Source: Pseudomonadota bacterium (lineage in GTDB: Bacteria; Pseudomonadota; Alphaproteobacteria; Rhodospirillales; Magnetospirillaceae). From it: a stretch of 64,000 nucleotides of DNA. The position numbers and the translations under genes are program-made. The stretch's first letter is position 1; every line of letters starts with the position of its first letter. The notes under the pieces are model-generated. The model was given only the letters and a program-made list of their open reading frames with translations. It ran no database searches and was not told the origin of the DNA. The stretch spans positions 1 to 64,000 of the forward strand of contig JAJYTF010000014.1 of assembly GCA_021793155.1 (NCBI GenBank). Reading direction: 5' to 3'. Below are positions 25,627 through 35,766 of the stretch, in pieces.

Positions 25627-25971
25627 ATGCAGTTGCCAAAGGATGCCATGCTGCTCCGCATCTTCATTGGAGAGCACGAAAAGCATGGCCACAAGCCGCT
25701 CTACGAGGCGATTGTGATGAAGGCCCGCGAGATGCATATGGCCGGAGCCACCGTATTGCGCGGTCCGCTGGGCTTCGGGCATTCCAGCCACATTCATACC
25801 GCCAAGATCATCCGCCTTTCCGAAGACCTGCCGATGGTCATCGAGATCGTCGACACCCAGGAGAAGATTGATATCTTCCTTCCCGTGCTGGACGGGATGA
25901 TGGGCAGCGGCCTTGTCACGCTCGAGAAGGTTCAGGTTCTGCAATACGGCCCGACCGCCAACCGCAGCTGA
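25627..25971 (+). CDS. DUF190 protein associated with CrcB
   Basis: 114 residues of the PII-like DUF190 family: LLRIFIGEHEKHGHKPLYEA, GATVLRGPLGFGHSSHIHTA and LPMVIEIVDTQEKIDIFLPV are family hallmarks. DUF190 genes commonly accompany crcB, so a role in fluoride handling is likely but the mechanism is unknown. AAGGGAGGACAGCC gives a strong ribosome site and the gene is in one transcript with crcB. Confidence 0.9.
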   Translation: MQLPKDAMLLRIFIGEHEKHGHKPLYEAIVMKAREMHMAGATVLRGPLGFGHSSHIHTAKIIRLSEDLPMVIEIVDTQEKIDIFLPVLDGMMGSGLVTLEKVQVLQYGPTANRS

Positions 25972-25989
25972 TTCAGGCGACAAGCGATC

Positions 25990-26139
25990 AGCAGGACTTC
26001 CGCTTCGGTCCCGTCCGATGCGTCGACCGGCGAGAACGAGGCGGTGGAACTGCGCGACGGCGACGAGTTACGCTATGGCGGCAAAGGCTTTCCGCAGGCC
26101 ATCGGCAACCTCAAAGAATTGCCTTCCCCCAATCTTTAG
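25990..26139 (+). pseudogene. Enolase fragment
   Basis: In one frame the DNA encodes [20 protein letters not shown] followed by [18 protein letters not shown] before a stop at 26137. This matches the enolase segment VPSGASTG[17 protein letters not shown], including the catalytic-loop region, but the preceding 35 residues and the following 370 are missing. It directly follows DUF190 on the same strand, so the fluoride operon probably once ended with an intact enolase gene. Enolase is a known fluoride target. Confidence 0.72.
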
Positions 26140-26147
26140 GGTAGGCC

Positions 26148-26182
26148 AAAAAAAGGGGTCGGCGGGCGCACCGCCTAACCCC
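26148..26182 (-). terminator. Intrinsic terminator of tRNA-Ala
   Basis: Read on the minus strand, GGGGTTAGGCGG-TGCGC-CCGCCGACCCC is followed by seven T residues, a textbook Rho-independent terminator 11 bases downstream of the tRNA 3' end. Confidence 0.9.
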
Positions 26183-26192
26183 CTGAATTCTT

Positions 26193-26268
26193 TGGTGGAG
26201 CCGAGGGGAATCGAACCCCTGACCTTCTCATTGCGAACGAGACGCTCTCCCAACTGAGCTACGGCCCC
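26193..26268 (-). tRNA. tRNA-Ala(CGC), CCA encoded
   Basis: The minus strand gives a complete cloverleaf: acceptor GGGGCCG pairing with CGGCTCC, D-arm with GCTCAGTTGGGAGAGC, anticodon stem TCTCG/TGAGA with loop TTCGCAA (anticodon CGC, reading GCG), T-arm CAGGGGTTCGATTCCCCTC-G, and the encoded CCA at the 3' end. Length is 76 bases. Confidence 0.95.
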
Positions 26269-26521
26269 CTTGAGGAGCGGGATAATGGGGAAACCCCCGC
26301 CCCCTGTCAAGCCCGCCAAGGCCGCCCGCACAACCTGCCCCCCCTTGCGCGACGGAGCGGCTGTGTTTAGGGTACCGACCCGTTATCACAGCAATTTCGC
26401 GGTCATCCTGATCGCGAAGCGAAAAAGGAAGCCGCGCGGGCTGGTCCGCGGTTCCGGCCTTCGAAGGAAGGCCGAAACCCCTGCCAGATCCGCCGGCGCA
26501 CTGCCGGAACGAGGCCGAGCG

Positions 26522-26824
26522 ATGAACGTCATATTGGTGCCGCTTTACCAGGTGCTCAGCATCGCCATCCAGCTTTACATCTGGGCGCTGATCGCCTCGG
26601 CCGTACTGAGCTGGCTGATCGCCTTCAACGTGATCAATACCCGCAACCGTTTCGTCTACACGGTGATGGACACCCTGTACCGCGTCACCGAACCGGCGCT
26701 GCGGCCGATCCGCCGTGTTCTGCCCAATTTCGGTGGCATCGACATATCGCCGATCATCGTCATCCTGCTCCTTTATTTCATCCAGAGCGTGCTTGGCCAG
26801 CTTGTCTTCCGCGTCACCATGTGA
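26522..26824 (+). CDS. YggT-family membrane protein
   Basis: 100 residues with two hydrophobic segments separated by the conserved YRVTEPALRPIRRVLPNFGG and DISPIIVILLLYF motif of YggT/YlmG proteins. These are linked to cell division, osmotic stress or cofactor distribution in other organisms. The ATG at 26522 has GAGG upstream. It is followed closely by DUF167, the same order as yggT-yggU in many proteobacteria. Confidence 0.9.
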   Translation: MNVILVPLYQVLSIAIQLYIWALIASAVLSWLIAFNVINTRNRFVYTVMDTLYRVTEPALRPIRRVLPNFGGIDISPIIVILLLYFIQSVLGQLVFRVTM

Positions 26825-26843
26825 AACACCTTCGGCCCTCCCG

Positions 26844-27149
26844 TTGACCGCCGCCGCGGGCGGCGTGCGGTTGGCGGTTCGGCTGACCCCGAAGGCATCA
26901 CGCAACCGCATAGACGGGATTGCCGCCGAGGCCGACGGCACGCCGGTGCTGAAAGTCGCGGTCACCGCCGTTCCCGAGAACGGCAAAGCCAACCAGGCGC
27001 TGATCGCACTGTTGGCCAAGAGCTGGAAGCTCGCCAAGAGCTCATTCACCATCACCGGCGGCGCTACCGACCGCCGCAAGACACTGTTCATCGAAGGCGA
27101 CGCCGAGGAACTGCGCCGCCGTGTCGCCGAATGCACGAGGTCATCATGA
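26844..27149 (+). CDS. DUF167 (YggU-type) protein with probable TTG start
   Basis: About 101 residues. [39 protein letters not shown] and [16 protein letters not shown] are DUF167 hallmarks. No ATG precedes the conserved part after yggT ends; the first usable codon is TTG at 26844, with GTG at 26865 as alternative, so the start is uncertain. It overlaps the folD start by 4 bases. Function unknown; a small ribosome- or nucleotide-related alpha/beta fold. Confidence 0.82.
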   Translation: MTAAAGGVRLAVRLTPKASRNRIDGIAAEADGTPVLKVAVTAVPENGKANQALIALLAKSWKLAKSSFTITGGATDRRKTLFIEGDAEELRRRVAECTRSS

Positions 27150-28039
27150 GCCAAGCAAAGATCATCGACGGCAATGCCGCCGCCGCCGAAGTGCGGGCCG
27201 TCATCGCCGCCCGCGTCTCCGCCCTGAAGGAGGCCGGCGGCCCCACCCCCGGTCTCGCCGTGGTGCTGGTGGGCGCCGACCCCGCCAGCCAGGTCTACGT
27301 CCGCAACAAGAACAAACGGGCGGTGGAAGTGGGGATGAACTCGTTCGAGCATTTCCTGCCCGTGGATACCACCGAGCAGGAACTGCTGACCCTGGTTGAA
27401 CGGCTGAACTTGGACCAGCGGGTGCACGGCATCCTGGTGCAACTGCCGCTGCCCAAGCAGATCAATGCCCAGAGGGTGCTGGAATCGATCCACCCATCGA
27501 AGGACGTCGACGGCTTCCACCCATTCAATGTCGGCCGCCTGGTCACCGGCGGCACGGCCCTGGTACCTTGCACGCCGCTCGGCTGCCTGCTGCTGCTGAA
27601 GCGCGAACTGGGAAACCTGTCGGGCAAGCGGGCGATCGTGCTGGGCCGCTCGAATATCGTCGGCAAGCCGATGGCGCAGTTGCTGCTGCGCGAGTCGGCG
27701 ACGGTGACCATCGCCCATTCCCGCACCCAGGACCTTCCCGGTGAATGCCGCCGGGCCGACATCGTGGTGGCGGCGGTGGGCCAGCCGGAGATGGTGCGCG
27801 GTGACTGGATCAAGCCGGGCGCCACGGTGATCGATGTCGGCATCAATCGGGTGCCGGCGGCCGAGGAAGGCAAGACCCGCCTGGTCGGCGACGTCGCCTT
27901 CGCCGAGGCGGCGGCGGTGGCCGGCGCCATCACTCCGGTGCCCGGGGGCGTCGGTCCGATGACCATCGCCATCCTGCTGCGCAACGCACTGGAAGCCTGC
28001 TGCCGGCTGCACGACCTGACGTTCGAGGAAGTGCTGTAG
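27146..28039 (+). CDS. folD: Methylenetetrahydrofolate dehydrogenase/cyclohydrolase
   Basis: 297 residues, full length. The catalytic region [14 protein letters not shown] with the YxxxK motif, [14 protein letters not shown] and [14 protein letters not shown], the NADP site [16 protein letters not shown] and the closing [16 protein letters not shown] are all present. It interconverts 5,10-methylene-, methenyl- and 10-formyl-THF. The start at 27146 (GAGGTCATC-ATG) overlaps the DUF167 stop as ATGA, and homologues begin similarly. Confidence 0.95.
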   Translation: MSQAKIIDGNAAAAEVRAVIAARVSALKEAGGPTPGLAVVLVGADPASQVYVRNKNKRAVEVGMNSFEHFLPVDTTEQELLTLVERLNLDQRVHGILVQLPLPKQINAQRVLESIHPSKDVDGFHPFNVGRLVTGGTALVPCTPLGCLLLLKRELGNLSGKRAIVLGRSNIVGKPMAQLLLRESATVTIAHSRTQDLPGECRRADIVVAAVGQPEMVRGDWIKPGATVIDVGINRVPAAEEGKTRLVGDVAFAEAAAVAGAITPVPGGVGPMTIAILLRNALEACCRLHDLTFEEVL

Positions 28040-28045
28040 CTGTCC

Positions 28046-28585
28046 TCAGCCCCGCGTCAGTCCCTCCGCCATGGCGGCCATGAAATCCGGCAGGTCATGG
28101 CGGTGGCGGCCGGTGACGATCAGGCGGTCGTGCACCGCCGGGTCATCGATCCAGGTGCCGCCGGCATTGGTCACATCGGTGCGGATCGATTCCGGCGAGG
28201 TGACGATGCGTCCGGAAACCGCCCCGGCCTCGATCAGCACCCAAACGGCATGACCCATGGCGCCCACCGGCTTCCCCTGGGACAGGAAATCGCTCACCAG
28301 TCGAACCACTTGGCGGTCGGCGCGTAGCGTGTCGGCGGCCAGCAGGCCGCCGGGGATGATCAGAGCGTCGTAATCCTCGGCCCGCGCGCCAAGAACCGCC
28401 GCATCGACCGGCAGCACGTTGCCCCAGTCGATATTGGCCCACATCCGCATTTCATGCTTCTTGGGCGACAACAACAATGGCAGGACGCTGGCTTCGGCCA
28501 GCACCTCGCGAATCACGGTCAGCTCGGATTGTTCCGATCCCGCCGCCACCAGCAGCGCCACCCGTTTGCCGGCCAGACTGGGCAT
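28046..28585 (-). CDS. DJ-1/PfpI-superfamily protein lacking the nucleophile cysteine
   Basis: 179 residues of the DJ-1/PfpI fold: KRVALLVAAGSEQSELTVIR at the start, YDALIIPGGLLAADTLRAD in the middle. At the nucleophile elbow, where active members have A-I-C-H-G, this protein reads PVGAMGHAVWVLIEAG, with Gly in place of Cys, so amidase, glyoxalase or chaperone activity of the Cys-dependent kind is unlikely. Similar Cys-less domains occur at the C-terminus of large catalases. It is convergent with folD, with 6 bases between stop codons. Confidence 0.85.
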   Translation of the reverse strand: MPSLAGKRVALLVAAGSEQSELTVIREVLAEASVLPLLLSPKKHEMRMWANIDWGNVLPVDAAVLGARAEDYDALIIPGGLLAADTLRADRQVVRLVSDFLSQGKPVGAMGHAVWVLIEAGAVSGRIVTSPESIRTDVTNAGGTWIDDPAVHDRLIVTGRHRHDLPDFMAAMAEGLTRG

Positions 28586-28655
28586 GGCCTTCGCCTCCGA
28601 TGCAATCGGGAAGGCAGGTAAGCAGCGGGGCGCAGGCTTTCAATTCGCCGGAAGA

Positions 28656-28682
28656 CTGGGGAAGGCGGCTGCGCCTTCCCCA
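28656..28682 (-). terminator. Terminator hairpin after argG
   Basis: A 12-base perfect stem CTGGGGAAGGCG / CGCCTTCCCCAG with a 3-base loop lies 13 bases past the argG stop. The T-rich tail is weak (TCTTCC) on the minus strand. Confidence 0.7.
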
Positions 28683-28694
28683 GTTTCTCAGCCT

Positions 28695-29909
28695 TTAGCC
28701 ACGCGCCATCTTGGCCAGCCGCATACGCAGCGCGTTGAGCTTGATGAAGCCCTCGGCGTCGTGCTGGTCGTACACGGAATCAGCCTCGAAGGTGACGTAG
28801 TCCAGGCGGTACAGCGACTTGGACGACTTGCGGCCGACCACCGTGACATTGCCCTTGTACAGCTTCAGGCGCACCGTGCCGCCGACGTGCTGGCTGACTC
28901 GGTCGATCATCGCCTGGATGGCCTGGCGTTCCGGGCTCCACCAGAAGCCGTTGTACACGAGCTCGGCATAGCGCGGCATCAGCTCGTCCTTCAGATGCGC
29001 CTCGCCGCGATCCAGCGTCAGGCTTTCCATGGCGCGGTGCGCCACGCCGAGGATCGTACCGCCGGGGGTCTCGTAGACGCCTCGGCTCTTCATGCCGACA
29101 TAGCGGTTTTCCACCAAGTCGAGGCGGCCGATGCCGTTGGCCCCGCCCAGCTGATTCAGCCGGGTGAGAAGGGCTGCCGGGCTCAGGCGTTCGCCATCGA
29201 CCGCCACCGGGTCGCCCGCCGCGAACTCGATTTCCACATAGGTTGGCTTGTCCGGTGCCTTCTCAGGGCTGACGGTACGGGTGAACATCATCTCGTCCGG
29301 CTCGACCCAGGGGTCCTCAAGGGCTTTGCCCTCATAGGAGATGTGCAGCAGGTTGGCGTCGGTGGAATAGGGCGCCTCACCCCGTTTGTCCATGGCGATG
29401 GGGATCTGGTGCTTTTCGGCAAAGTCGAGAAGCTTGGTGCGGGAGTTGAGGTCCCAGATTCGCCAGGGCGCGATCACCTTGATGTCCGGCTTCAGGGCGT
29501 AGTAACCCAATTCGAATCGGACTTGGTCGTTGCCCTTGCCGGTGGCGCCGTGGGCGACGGAATCGGCGCCGGTGGCGATGGCGATCTCGATCTGGCGCTT
29601 GGCGATCAGCGGCCGGGCGATCGAGGTGCCCAGCAAATAGACCCCTTCGTAAAGGGCGTTGGCGCGGAACATCGGGAAGACGAAGTCGCGGACAAATTCT
29701 TCCCTCAGGTCGTCGATGAAGATGTTCTCCGGCTTGATCCCCATCAGCTCGGCTTTCTTGCGGGCCGGTTCCAGTTCCTCGCCCTGGCCGAGATCGGCGG
29801 TGAAGGTCACCACTTCGCACTGATATTGGTCCTGCAGCCAACGCAGGATGATGGAGGTGTCGAGCCCGCCGGAATAGGCCAGGACGACTTTCTTGACTTC
29901 ACCTTTCAT
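28695..29909 (-). CDS. argG: Argininosuccinate synthase
   Basis: 404 residues. The ATP-pyrophosphatase P-loop [17 protein letters not shown] is at about 8-24, [14 protein letters not shown] near 117, and [14 protein letters not shown] in the middle, all family signatures. It condenses citrulline and aspartate in arginine synthesis. The start at 29909 has AAGGGG eight bases upstream; a longer frame is not supported. Stands alone, flanked by a terminator hairpin downstream. Confidence 0.96.
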   Translation of the reverse strand: MKGEVKKVVLAYSGGLDTSIILRWLQDQYQCEVVTFTADLGQGEELEPARKKAELMGIKPENIFIDDLREEFVRDFVFPMFRANALYEGVYLLGTSIARPLIAKRQIEIAIATGADSVAHGATGKGNDQVRFELGYYALKPDIKVIAPWRIWDLNSRTKLLDFAEKHQIPIAMDKRGEAPYSTDANLLHISYEGKALEDPWVEPDEMMFTRTVSPEKAPDKPTYVEIEFAAGDPVAVDGERLSPAALLTRLNQLGGANGIGRLDLVENRYVGMKSRGVYETPGGTILGVAHRAMESLTLDRGEAHLKDELMPRYAELVYNGFWWSPERQAIQAMIDRVSQHVGGTVRLKLYKGNVTVVGRKSSKSLYRLDYVTFEADSVYDQHDAEGFIKLNALRMRLAKMARG

Positions 29910-30105
29910 GGGACAAGCCCCTTGTCGACAGGGATAGAATCGGCCTGGACTCAGGCCTTGCGCAGTATAGGACAACCTGCCGCCAGGGCAAGGGCGGGAG
30001 GAGCAGGGCAGGAGCGATTACCCGAGCGAGCGGCCCTGCGGCGGCGGGGGAAAGACGGATTTGCGCCTGCGGCGCTACCGATGCCGTGGCGTCTTGGCAG
30101 TTTCT

Positions 30106-32139
30106 CTACGCCTCGCCGCCCTTCAGCCCCCGCTTCTCCAGCAGCGGCTCGACATGCGGCGGGCGGCCGCGGAAAGCGATGTAGAGTTCCATCGGGTCGC
30201 GGGTGTCGCCGGCGGAATAGATGTCCTTGAGACGGGCGGCGAGAGCCGGGTCGAACGGGTCGCCGGCCTCGTCGAAGGCGGCGAAGCCGTCGGCATCCAG
30301 CACCTCGGCCCACAAATAGGCGTAATAGCCGGCGGCATAACCGCTGCCGGCGAACAGATGCTGGAAATGCGCCGGCCAGTGCCGCGGGCCGATTTCCGAG
30401 GGCATGCCGATGTGCTGCAGCTGTGCCTGCTCGAACGCCCCGACATCGGCGATGTCGGGCAAGGCCTGTTCGTGGAAGGCCAAGTCGAGCAGCGCCGAGG
30501 CGGCATATTCGACCGTGGCGAAGCCCTGGTTGAAGTTACGCGCGGCCAGCAGGCGCTGCAGCAGGGCTTCCGGGATCGGCTCTCCGGTGCGTTCATGCAG
30601 GGCATAACGGCGCAAGGTCTCGGGTATCGCCATCCAGTGCTCGAACACCTGCGAGGGGAACTCGACGAAGTCGCGCCGGACCGCCGTGCCCGATTGCGAG
30701 GGATAGCGCACCTTGCTCAACAGTCCGTGCAGGCCGTGGCCGAACTCGTGGAACAGCGTCCTGGCGTCGTCGAATGACAGCAGCGTCGGCTCGGCCCGGG
30801 CGACGTTGTTGTTGTTGACGATGATCGGCAGCACCGGTCCGTCCAGGGTCTGCTGGTCGCGGTAACTGCTCATCCAGGCGCCTGAGCGCTTGCCAGAGCG
30901 GGCAAAATTGTCGTGCAGGAACAACCCCACGGCACGGCCCTCGGCATCGGTGACTTCGTAGATCCGGACGTCGGGGTGATAAACCGGCAGGTCGGTCCGT
31001 TCGGCGAACGTGACGCCGAAAAGCCGCTCGGCCGTATTGAACGCGGCGCGGATCATGTTGTCGAGGACGAAGTACGGCTTCACTTCGGCCTCGTCGAGGT
31101 CGTAGCGCGCCTTGCGCACCTTCTCGGCATAGTAGCGCCAGTCCCAAGGCGCGAGGGGTTCGTTCATCCCTTCCGCCCGAGCCACCGCCTGCAAATCGGC
31201 GCATTCCTCGGCCGCCTTCTTCTTCGCCGGCTCCCACACCTGGTCGAGCAGCCGGCGCACCGCCGGCACGTCCTTGGCCATGGAATCGTCGAGCTTGTAC
31301 GCCGCATAGTTGCCATAGCCCAAGAGCCGCGCCTGCTCGGCCCGAAGGGCGACGATTTCGCCGATCAGCGGCCGGTTGTCGTGCGCACCGGCATGGGCGC
31401 CCCGCCGCGTCCAGGCCTCGTAGACCGCCTGGCGCAGGTCGCGCCGGGCCGAGAAGGTGAGGAACGGCTCGGCCGAAGAACGTGCCAGGGTGATCGCCCA
31501 GCCGCCGACGCCACGCTCCCGTGCAGCCTCGGCCGCCGACGCGCGCAGGTCGGCGGGCAGGCCGTCCAGATCCTCCTCGCCCAGCACCAGCTGCCATTGC
31601 TTTTCATCCTGCAGCACGTTCTGGCCAAACAGGGTATGCAGGGTCGCCAGCCGCTCCGACAACTCAGCCATGCGGGCCTTGGCCTCGGGAGCCAGGGCGG
31701 CGCCGCTGCGGATGAATCCGAGATGGCGGCGTTCCAGGAGGCGCATCTGGTCTTCGGCCAGTCCCAACTGCAAACGGCGTCCGTAAAGATCGTCGATGCG
31801 CCGGAACAGGCCGGGGTCGAGGGCGATGCGCATGCCGTGCTGGGCAAGCCTGGGCGCGTAGTCCCGCTCGATTTCGTCCAGGGCGTCGTTGGTGTTGCTC
31901 GAGGTCAGGTTGAAGAAGACGCCGGCCACGCGATCGAGCAGGCGCCCGCTGCGCTCCAGCGCCTCGACGGTATTGCCGAAATCGGGCGGCTCGGGCGCGG
32001 CGACGATGGCCTCGACCTCGGCCAATTGCTCGGCCATGCCGCGATCAAAGGCCGGCGAAAAATGTTCAGGACGGATACGGTCGAACGGTGGCAGCTCGAA
32101 GGGCGTGGTCCAGGCTTCGAAGAATGGATTCTCGGTCAT
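30106..32139 (-). CDS. dcp: M3-family peptidyl-dipeptidase/oligopeptidase
   Basis: 677 residues, M3A length. The zinc motif FHEFGHGLHGLL (about residues 464-475) gives the two His ligands and catalytic Glu; a third ligand Glu is in the following EFPSQVFEHW. The N-terminus NPFFEAWTTPFELPPFDRI and the NNNNVARAEPTLLSFDDART segment are Dcp-like. No signal peptide, so cytoplasmic degradation of short peptides. Between this gene and argG (about 195 bases) there is no further gene. Confidence 0.93.
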   Translation of the reverse strand: MTENPFFEAWTTPFELPPFDRIRPEHFSPAFDRGMAEQLAEVEAIVAAPEPPDFGNTVEALERSGRLLDRVAGVFFNLTSSNTNDALDEIERDYAPRLAQHGMRIALDPGLFRRIDDLYGRRLQLGLAEDQMRLLERRHLGFIRSGAALAPEAKARMAELSERLATLHTLFGQNVLQDEKQWQLVLGEEDLDGLPADLRASAAEAARERGVGGWAITLARSSAEPFLTFSARRDLRQAVYEAWTRRGAHAGAHDNRPLIGEIVALRAEQARLLGYGNYAAYKLDDSMAKDVPAVRRLLDQVWEPAKKKAAEECADLQAVARAEGMNEPLAPWDWRYYAEKVRKARYDLDEAEVKPYFVLDNMIRAAFNTAERLFGVTFAERTDLPVYHPDVRIYEVTDAEGRAVGLFLHDNFARSGKRSGAWMSSYRDQQTLDGPVLPIIVNNNNVARAEPTLLSFDDARTLFHEFGHGLHGLLSKVRYPSQSGTAVRRDFVEFPSQVFEHWMAIPETLRRYALHERTGEPIPEALLQRLLAARNFNQGFATVEYAASALLDLAFHEQALPDIADVGAFEQAQLQHIGMPSEIGPRHWPAHFQHLFAGSGYAAGYYAYLWAEVLDADGFAAFDEAGDPFDPALAARLKDIYSAGDTRDPMELYIAFRGRPPHVEPLLEKRGLKGGEA

Positions 32140-32245
32140 GTCTTCCGAATTTCTGCAGAGGGTGTCAGGCGATCACAGATAAACAATAATAAAATCTGTA
32201 TCCATCTGCGCGCCATCGCGTATTAATCTATGATCCAGCGAATCG

Positions 32246-33376
<1,131 letters not shown>

Positions 33377-33488
33377 GGGCGATACATATGGGCGGGGCGG
33401 GCCCAGACGCAAGGAAAAGTGACCAGGCCGGCCATTGCGGAAGCATGGTTCGAGCAGCGGAACGGTGCGTCTCGAAGGACACCCCCGG

Positions 33489-33989
33489 TCACTTCACCCC
33501 GCAGGCCTTGCTGATCTCGGCATAAGCCTTGGGAAAACCTTCCAGCGAATAGGTGTCGGCGGTCGCCTCGCCCTTGTGGGGGGTGCCGTGGACCACCATC
33601 GTCCTCTTTTTCAGCATGGCCTGCACCACGGCCTTGTCGTTGCGTGTCCAGCCGGTATCGCCCGAGGTATAAAGGTCGAATTTGTCTCCGCCAATATCCA
33701 GTTCGGCCGGGGCATCCTTCTTGAAGGTGTAGCCGGCGGTGACACTGACCACGCCGATGCTCTTCTCCGCCGGGCGGTGGGTCACCGAGACATAGGTTTC
33801 GCCGCGCGACTTGGCCGAATTCAGGCTGCGCTTGGGCAGGCTGGCCGTATAGCAGACCTTGCCGGCCTTGTCGGTATAGGCGAAGCTTTCCCATTCGCCC
33901 GACTTGCCCAGGGACTTGGCGCTGTCGGCGAGGGCCGGCAGGGCGACGGAAACGGCGAGCAGCGAAATGGCGGCAAGTCTGGCGAACAT
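33489..33989 (-). CDS. IalB-like periplasmic protein (invasion-associated locus B family)
   Basis: 166 residues. A signal peptide ([21 protein letters not shown]) is followed by a beta-rich domain with [35 protein letters not shown] and [20 protein letters not shown], the IalB pattern. Two cysteines (KVCYT and SKACG at the C-terminus) could pair. Named for Bartonella, but widespread in free-living alphaproteobacteria, where the role is unclear. Divergent from the asparaginase gene, 80 bases between starts. Confidence 0.85.
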   Translation of the reverse strand: MFARLAAISLLAVSVALPALADSAKSLGKSGEWESFAYTDKAGKVCYTASLPKRSLNSAKSRGETYVSVTHRPAEKSIGVVSVTAGYTFKKDAPAELDIGGDKFDLYTSGDTGWTRNDKAVVQAMLKKRTMVVHGTPHKGEATADTYSLEGFPKAYAEISKACGVK

Positions 33990-34069
33990 GGCGGTCGGCA
34001 GTCTCCACGAGGCAATCAATGCCTATGGAGTGCCCCCGCAGCCCCCTCTTGTCAACAGGGTCCGTTGCC

Positions 34070-35107
34070 ATGACAGATGCGCTCTCTTCGCCACTTGCGG
34101 CAGTTGATCCCGCTCTCGTCGAAGTGACCCGCGGGCCCTTGGTCGAAAGCCGGCACCGCGGGGCGGTGGCCGTGTGCACCCCGGCCGGCGAGCTCGCCGC
34201 CGCCTGGGGCGATGTCGACCAGCGGGTGTTTCCCCGCTCGGCGGTCAAGCCGCTGCAGGCCCTGCCGCTGATCGAGACCGGCGCCGCCGACCGCTTCGGC
34301 CTGTCGAGCCGCGAACTGGCCCTGGCTTGCGCCTCCCATTCGGGCCAGCCGCTGCATGTCCAACTGGTCGCCGCGTGGCTGGACCAGCTTGGCCTGGGCG
34401 AAGGCGATCTGGAATGCGGAGCCCATCCACCCATCGACCCGGCGGCAGCACGCGCCCTGGCGGCCAAGGGACGGCAGCCCTCGGCGCTCCACAACAACTG
34501 CTCGGGCAAGCACAGCGGCATGCTCACCACCGCCCTGCAGATGGGCGAGCCGACACGCGGCTATATCGCCGCCGACCACCCGGTGCAGCAACGTGTCGCC
34601 GCGGTCCTCGGCGAGATGGCCGGCAGCCCGCCGGCGGCAACGCCGTTCGCCACCGACGGCTGCGGCGTTCCGACCTTCGCCCTGCCGTTGTCCGGGCTGG
34701 CCACCGCCATGGCCCGGCTGGCCGAACCCTCGGCCCTGGGCCAAGTCCGCCAGGCGGCCGCCCACCGCCTGCGCTCGGCCATGGCCGCCCATCCAGACCT
34801 GGTGGGGGGCAATGGCCGCTTGTGCACCGCCGTCATGCGGACGGCGCCAAAAGTCTTGTTGAAGGGGGGGGCCGAAGGTGTCTACGCGGCCATGCTGCCG
34901 GAACGCGGCCTCGGCATCGCGGTGAAGATCGACGACGGCGCCGGCCGCGCGGCGGAAGTGGCGATCATGGCCGTCCTGCACCAGTTCGGTGCCTTCACGC
35001 CTGCACAAGAACGGGCGTTGCGGGAACGCTTCGCGCCGCCGGTCCGCAACGTCGCGGGCAAGGTCGTGGGAGAGCTTCGGCCGGCGGCGGAGAGTTTCAA
35101 TCGGTGA
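34070..35107 (+). CDS. Asparaginase II family (Rhizobium etli AnsA type)
   Basis: 345 residues of the Asparaginase_II family, unrelated to E. coli AnsA/AnsB. Signatures: RSAVKPLQALPLIETGAADR, ELALACASHSGQP, HNNCSGKHSGMLT and ATDGCGVPTFALPL. Members hydrolyse asparagine to aspartate and ammonia using a Ser-Lys type site. No signal peptide. The start at 34070 follows a weakly defined ribosome site. Confidence 0.92.
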   Translation: MTDALSSPLAAVDPALVEVTRGPLVESRHRGAVAVCTPAGELAAAWGDVDQRVFPRSAVKPLQALPLIETGAADRFGLSSRELALACASHSGQPLHVQLVAAWLDQLGLGEGDLECGAHPPIDPAAARALAAKGRQPSALHNNCSGKHSGMLTTALQMGEPTRGYIAADHPVQQRVAAVLGEMAGSPPAATPFATDGCGVPTFALPLSGLATAMARLAEPSALGQVRQAAAHRLRSAMAAHPDLVGGNGRLCTAVMRTAPKVLLKGGAEGVYAAMLPERGLGIAVKIDDGAGRAAEVAIMAVLHQFGAFTPAQERALRERFAPPVRNVAGKVVGELRPAAESFNR

Positions 35108-35128
35108 AATGAACATCCGCGGATCAAA

Positions 35129-35692
35129 TTATTCCGGCAGATCGCTCTGAAACAGGGCCATGCGCTCGGGGGTGCGGAATACCGGGCGGCCGTGGACATG
35201 CTCGGCCAATCCCTCGGTCGGGCCGCCGGCACGCACCGGGCGCGGGGCGAAGCGGCCAAGGCTGACCAGCCGGTCGTACATGACGATGGCCCCGGCAATG
35301 GCCAGGTTGACGCAGAAGCGGGTCGGGATCTTCACCACGAACTCGCAGCGGACCAGCATTTCGGGAGTGAGCGCGCCACGCTCGCGGCCGAGCACATAGG
35401 CCGCCTGGGGCGGATGGCGGAACGACGGCAGATCGATGGCCTCGTCCACCAGTTCGATGCCGACCAGGCGGCAGCCCTGCGGCAGGGTCAGGCTGGCGGC
35501 ATCGGGAAAATCGTAGAACGGCACCCGGGCGATGGCGTCCGAGGTGTCGGCAACGGCGCCACCGCGGCGGGTGTAGTCGGCCGCGACGGTGAAGACGAAA
35601 CTGGCGCCGAAGGCATGGGCGGAACGGAACAGGCTGCCCAGGTTGGCCTGCTTGTTGATTCCCTCGATACCGATGCCGAAATAACCGCGCAT
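35129..35692 (-). CDS. SpoU/TrmH-family RNA 2'-O-methyltransferase
   Basis: 187 residues, minimal SPOUT domain with the trefoil-knot motifs: GINKQANLGSLFRSAHAFGA (motif 1), YVLGRERGALTPEML (motif 2) and IPTRFCVNLAIAGAIVMYDR (motif 3). This small form resembles plain SpoU methylases acting on tRNA or rRNA; the target cannot be told. Divergent from the oxidoreductase gene with a 74-base promoter region. Confidence 0.9.
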   Translation of the reverse strand: MRGYFGIGIEGINKQANLGSLFRSAHAFGASFVFTVAADYTRRGGAVADTSDAIARVPFYDFPDAASLTLPQGCRLVGIELVDEAIDLPSFRHPPQAAYVLGRERGALTPEMLVRCEFVVKIPTRFCVNLAIAGAIVMYDRLVSLGRFAPRPVRAGGPTEGLAEHVHGRPVFRTPERMALFQSDLPE

Positions 35693-35766
35693 CCGGAAAT
35701 GCCCTCCCCAGTTTCTGGCAGATTGCGCATGATGGCTGCTTTGTCGCCTCGATCAAGGAGCATCGC

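Noticed and set aside
26228-28012. 594-codon minus-strand open frame over yggT, DUF167 and folD
   Set aside because: Shadow frame: the plus-strand genes have clear family motifs, and the frame overlaps the tRNA-Ala gene.
33440-33490. A further copy of the 39-base GTCTCGAA repeat near the rlmN start
   Set aside because: Only a short stretch (GTGCGTCTCGAAGGA) matches, too little to call.
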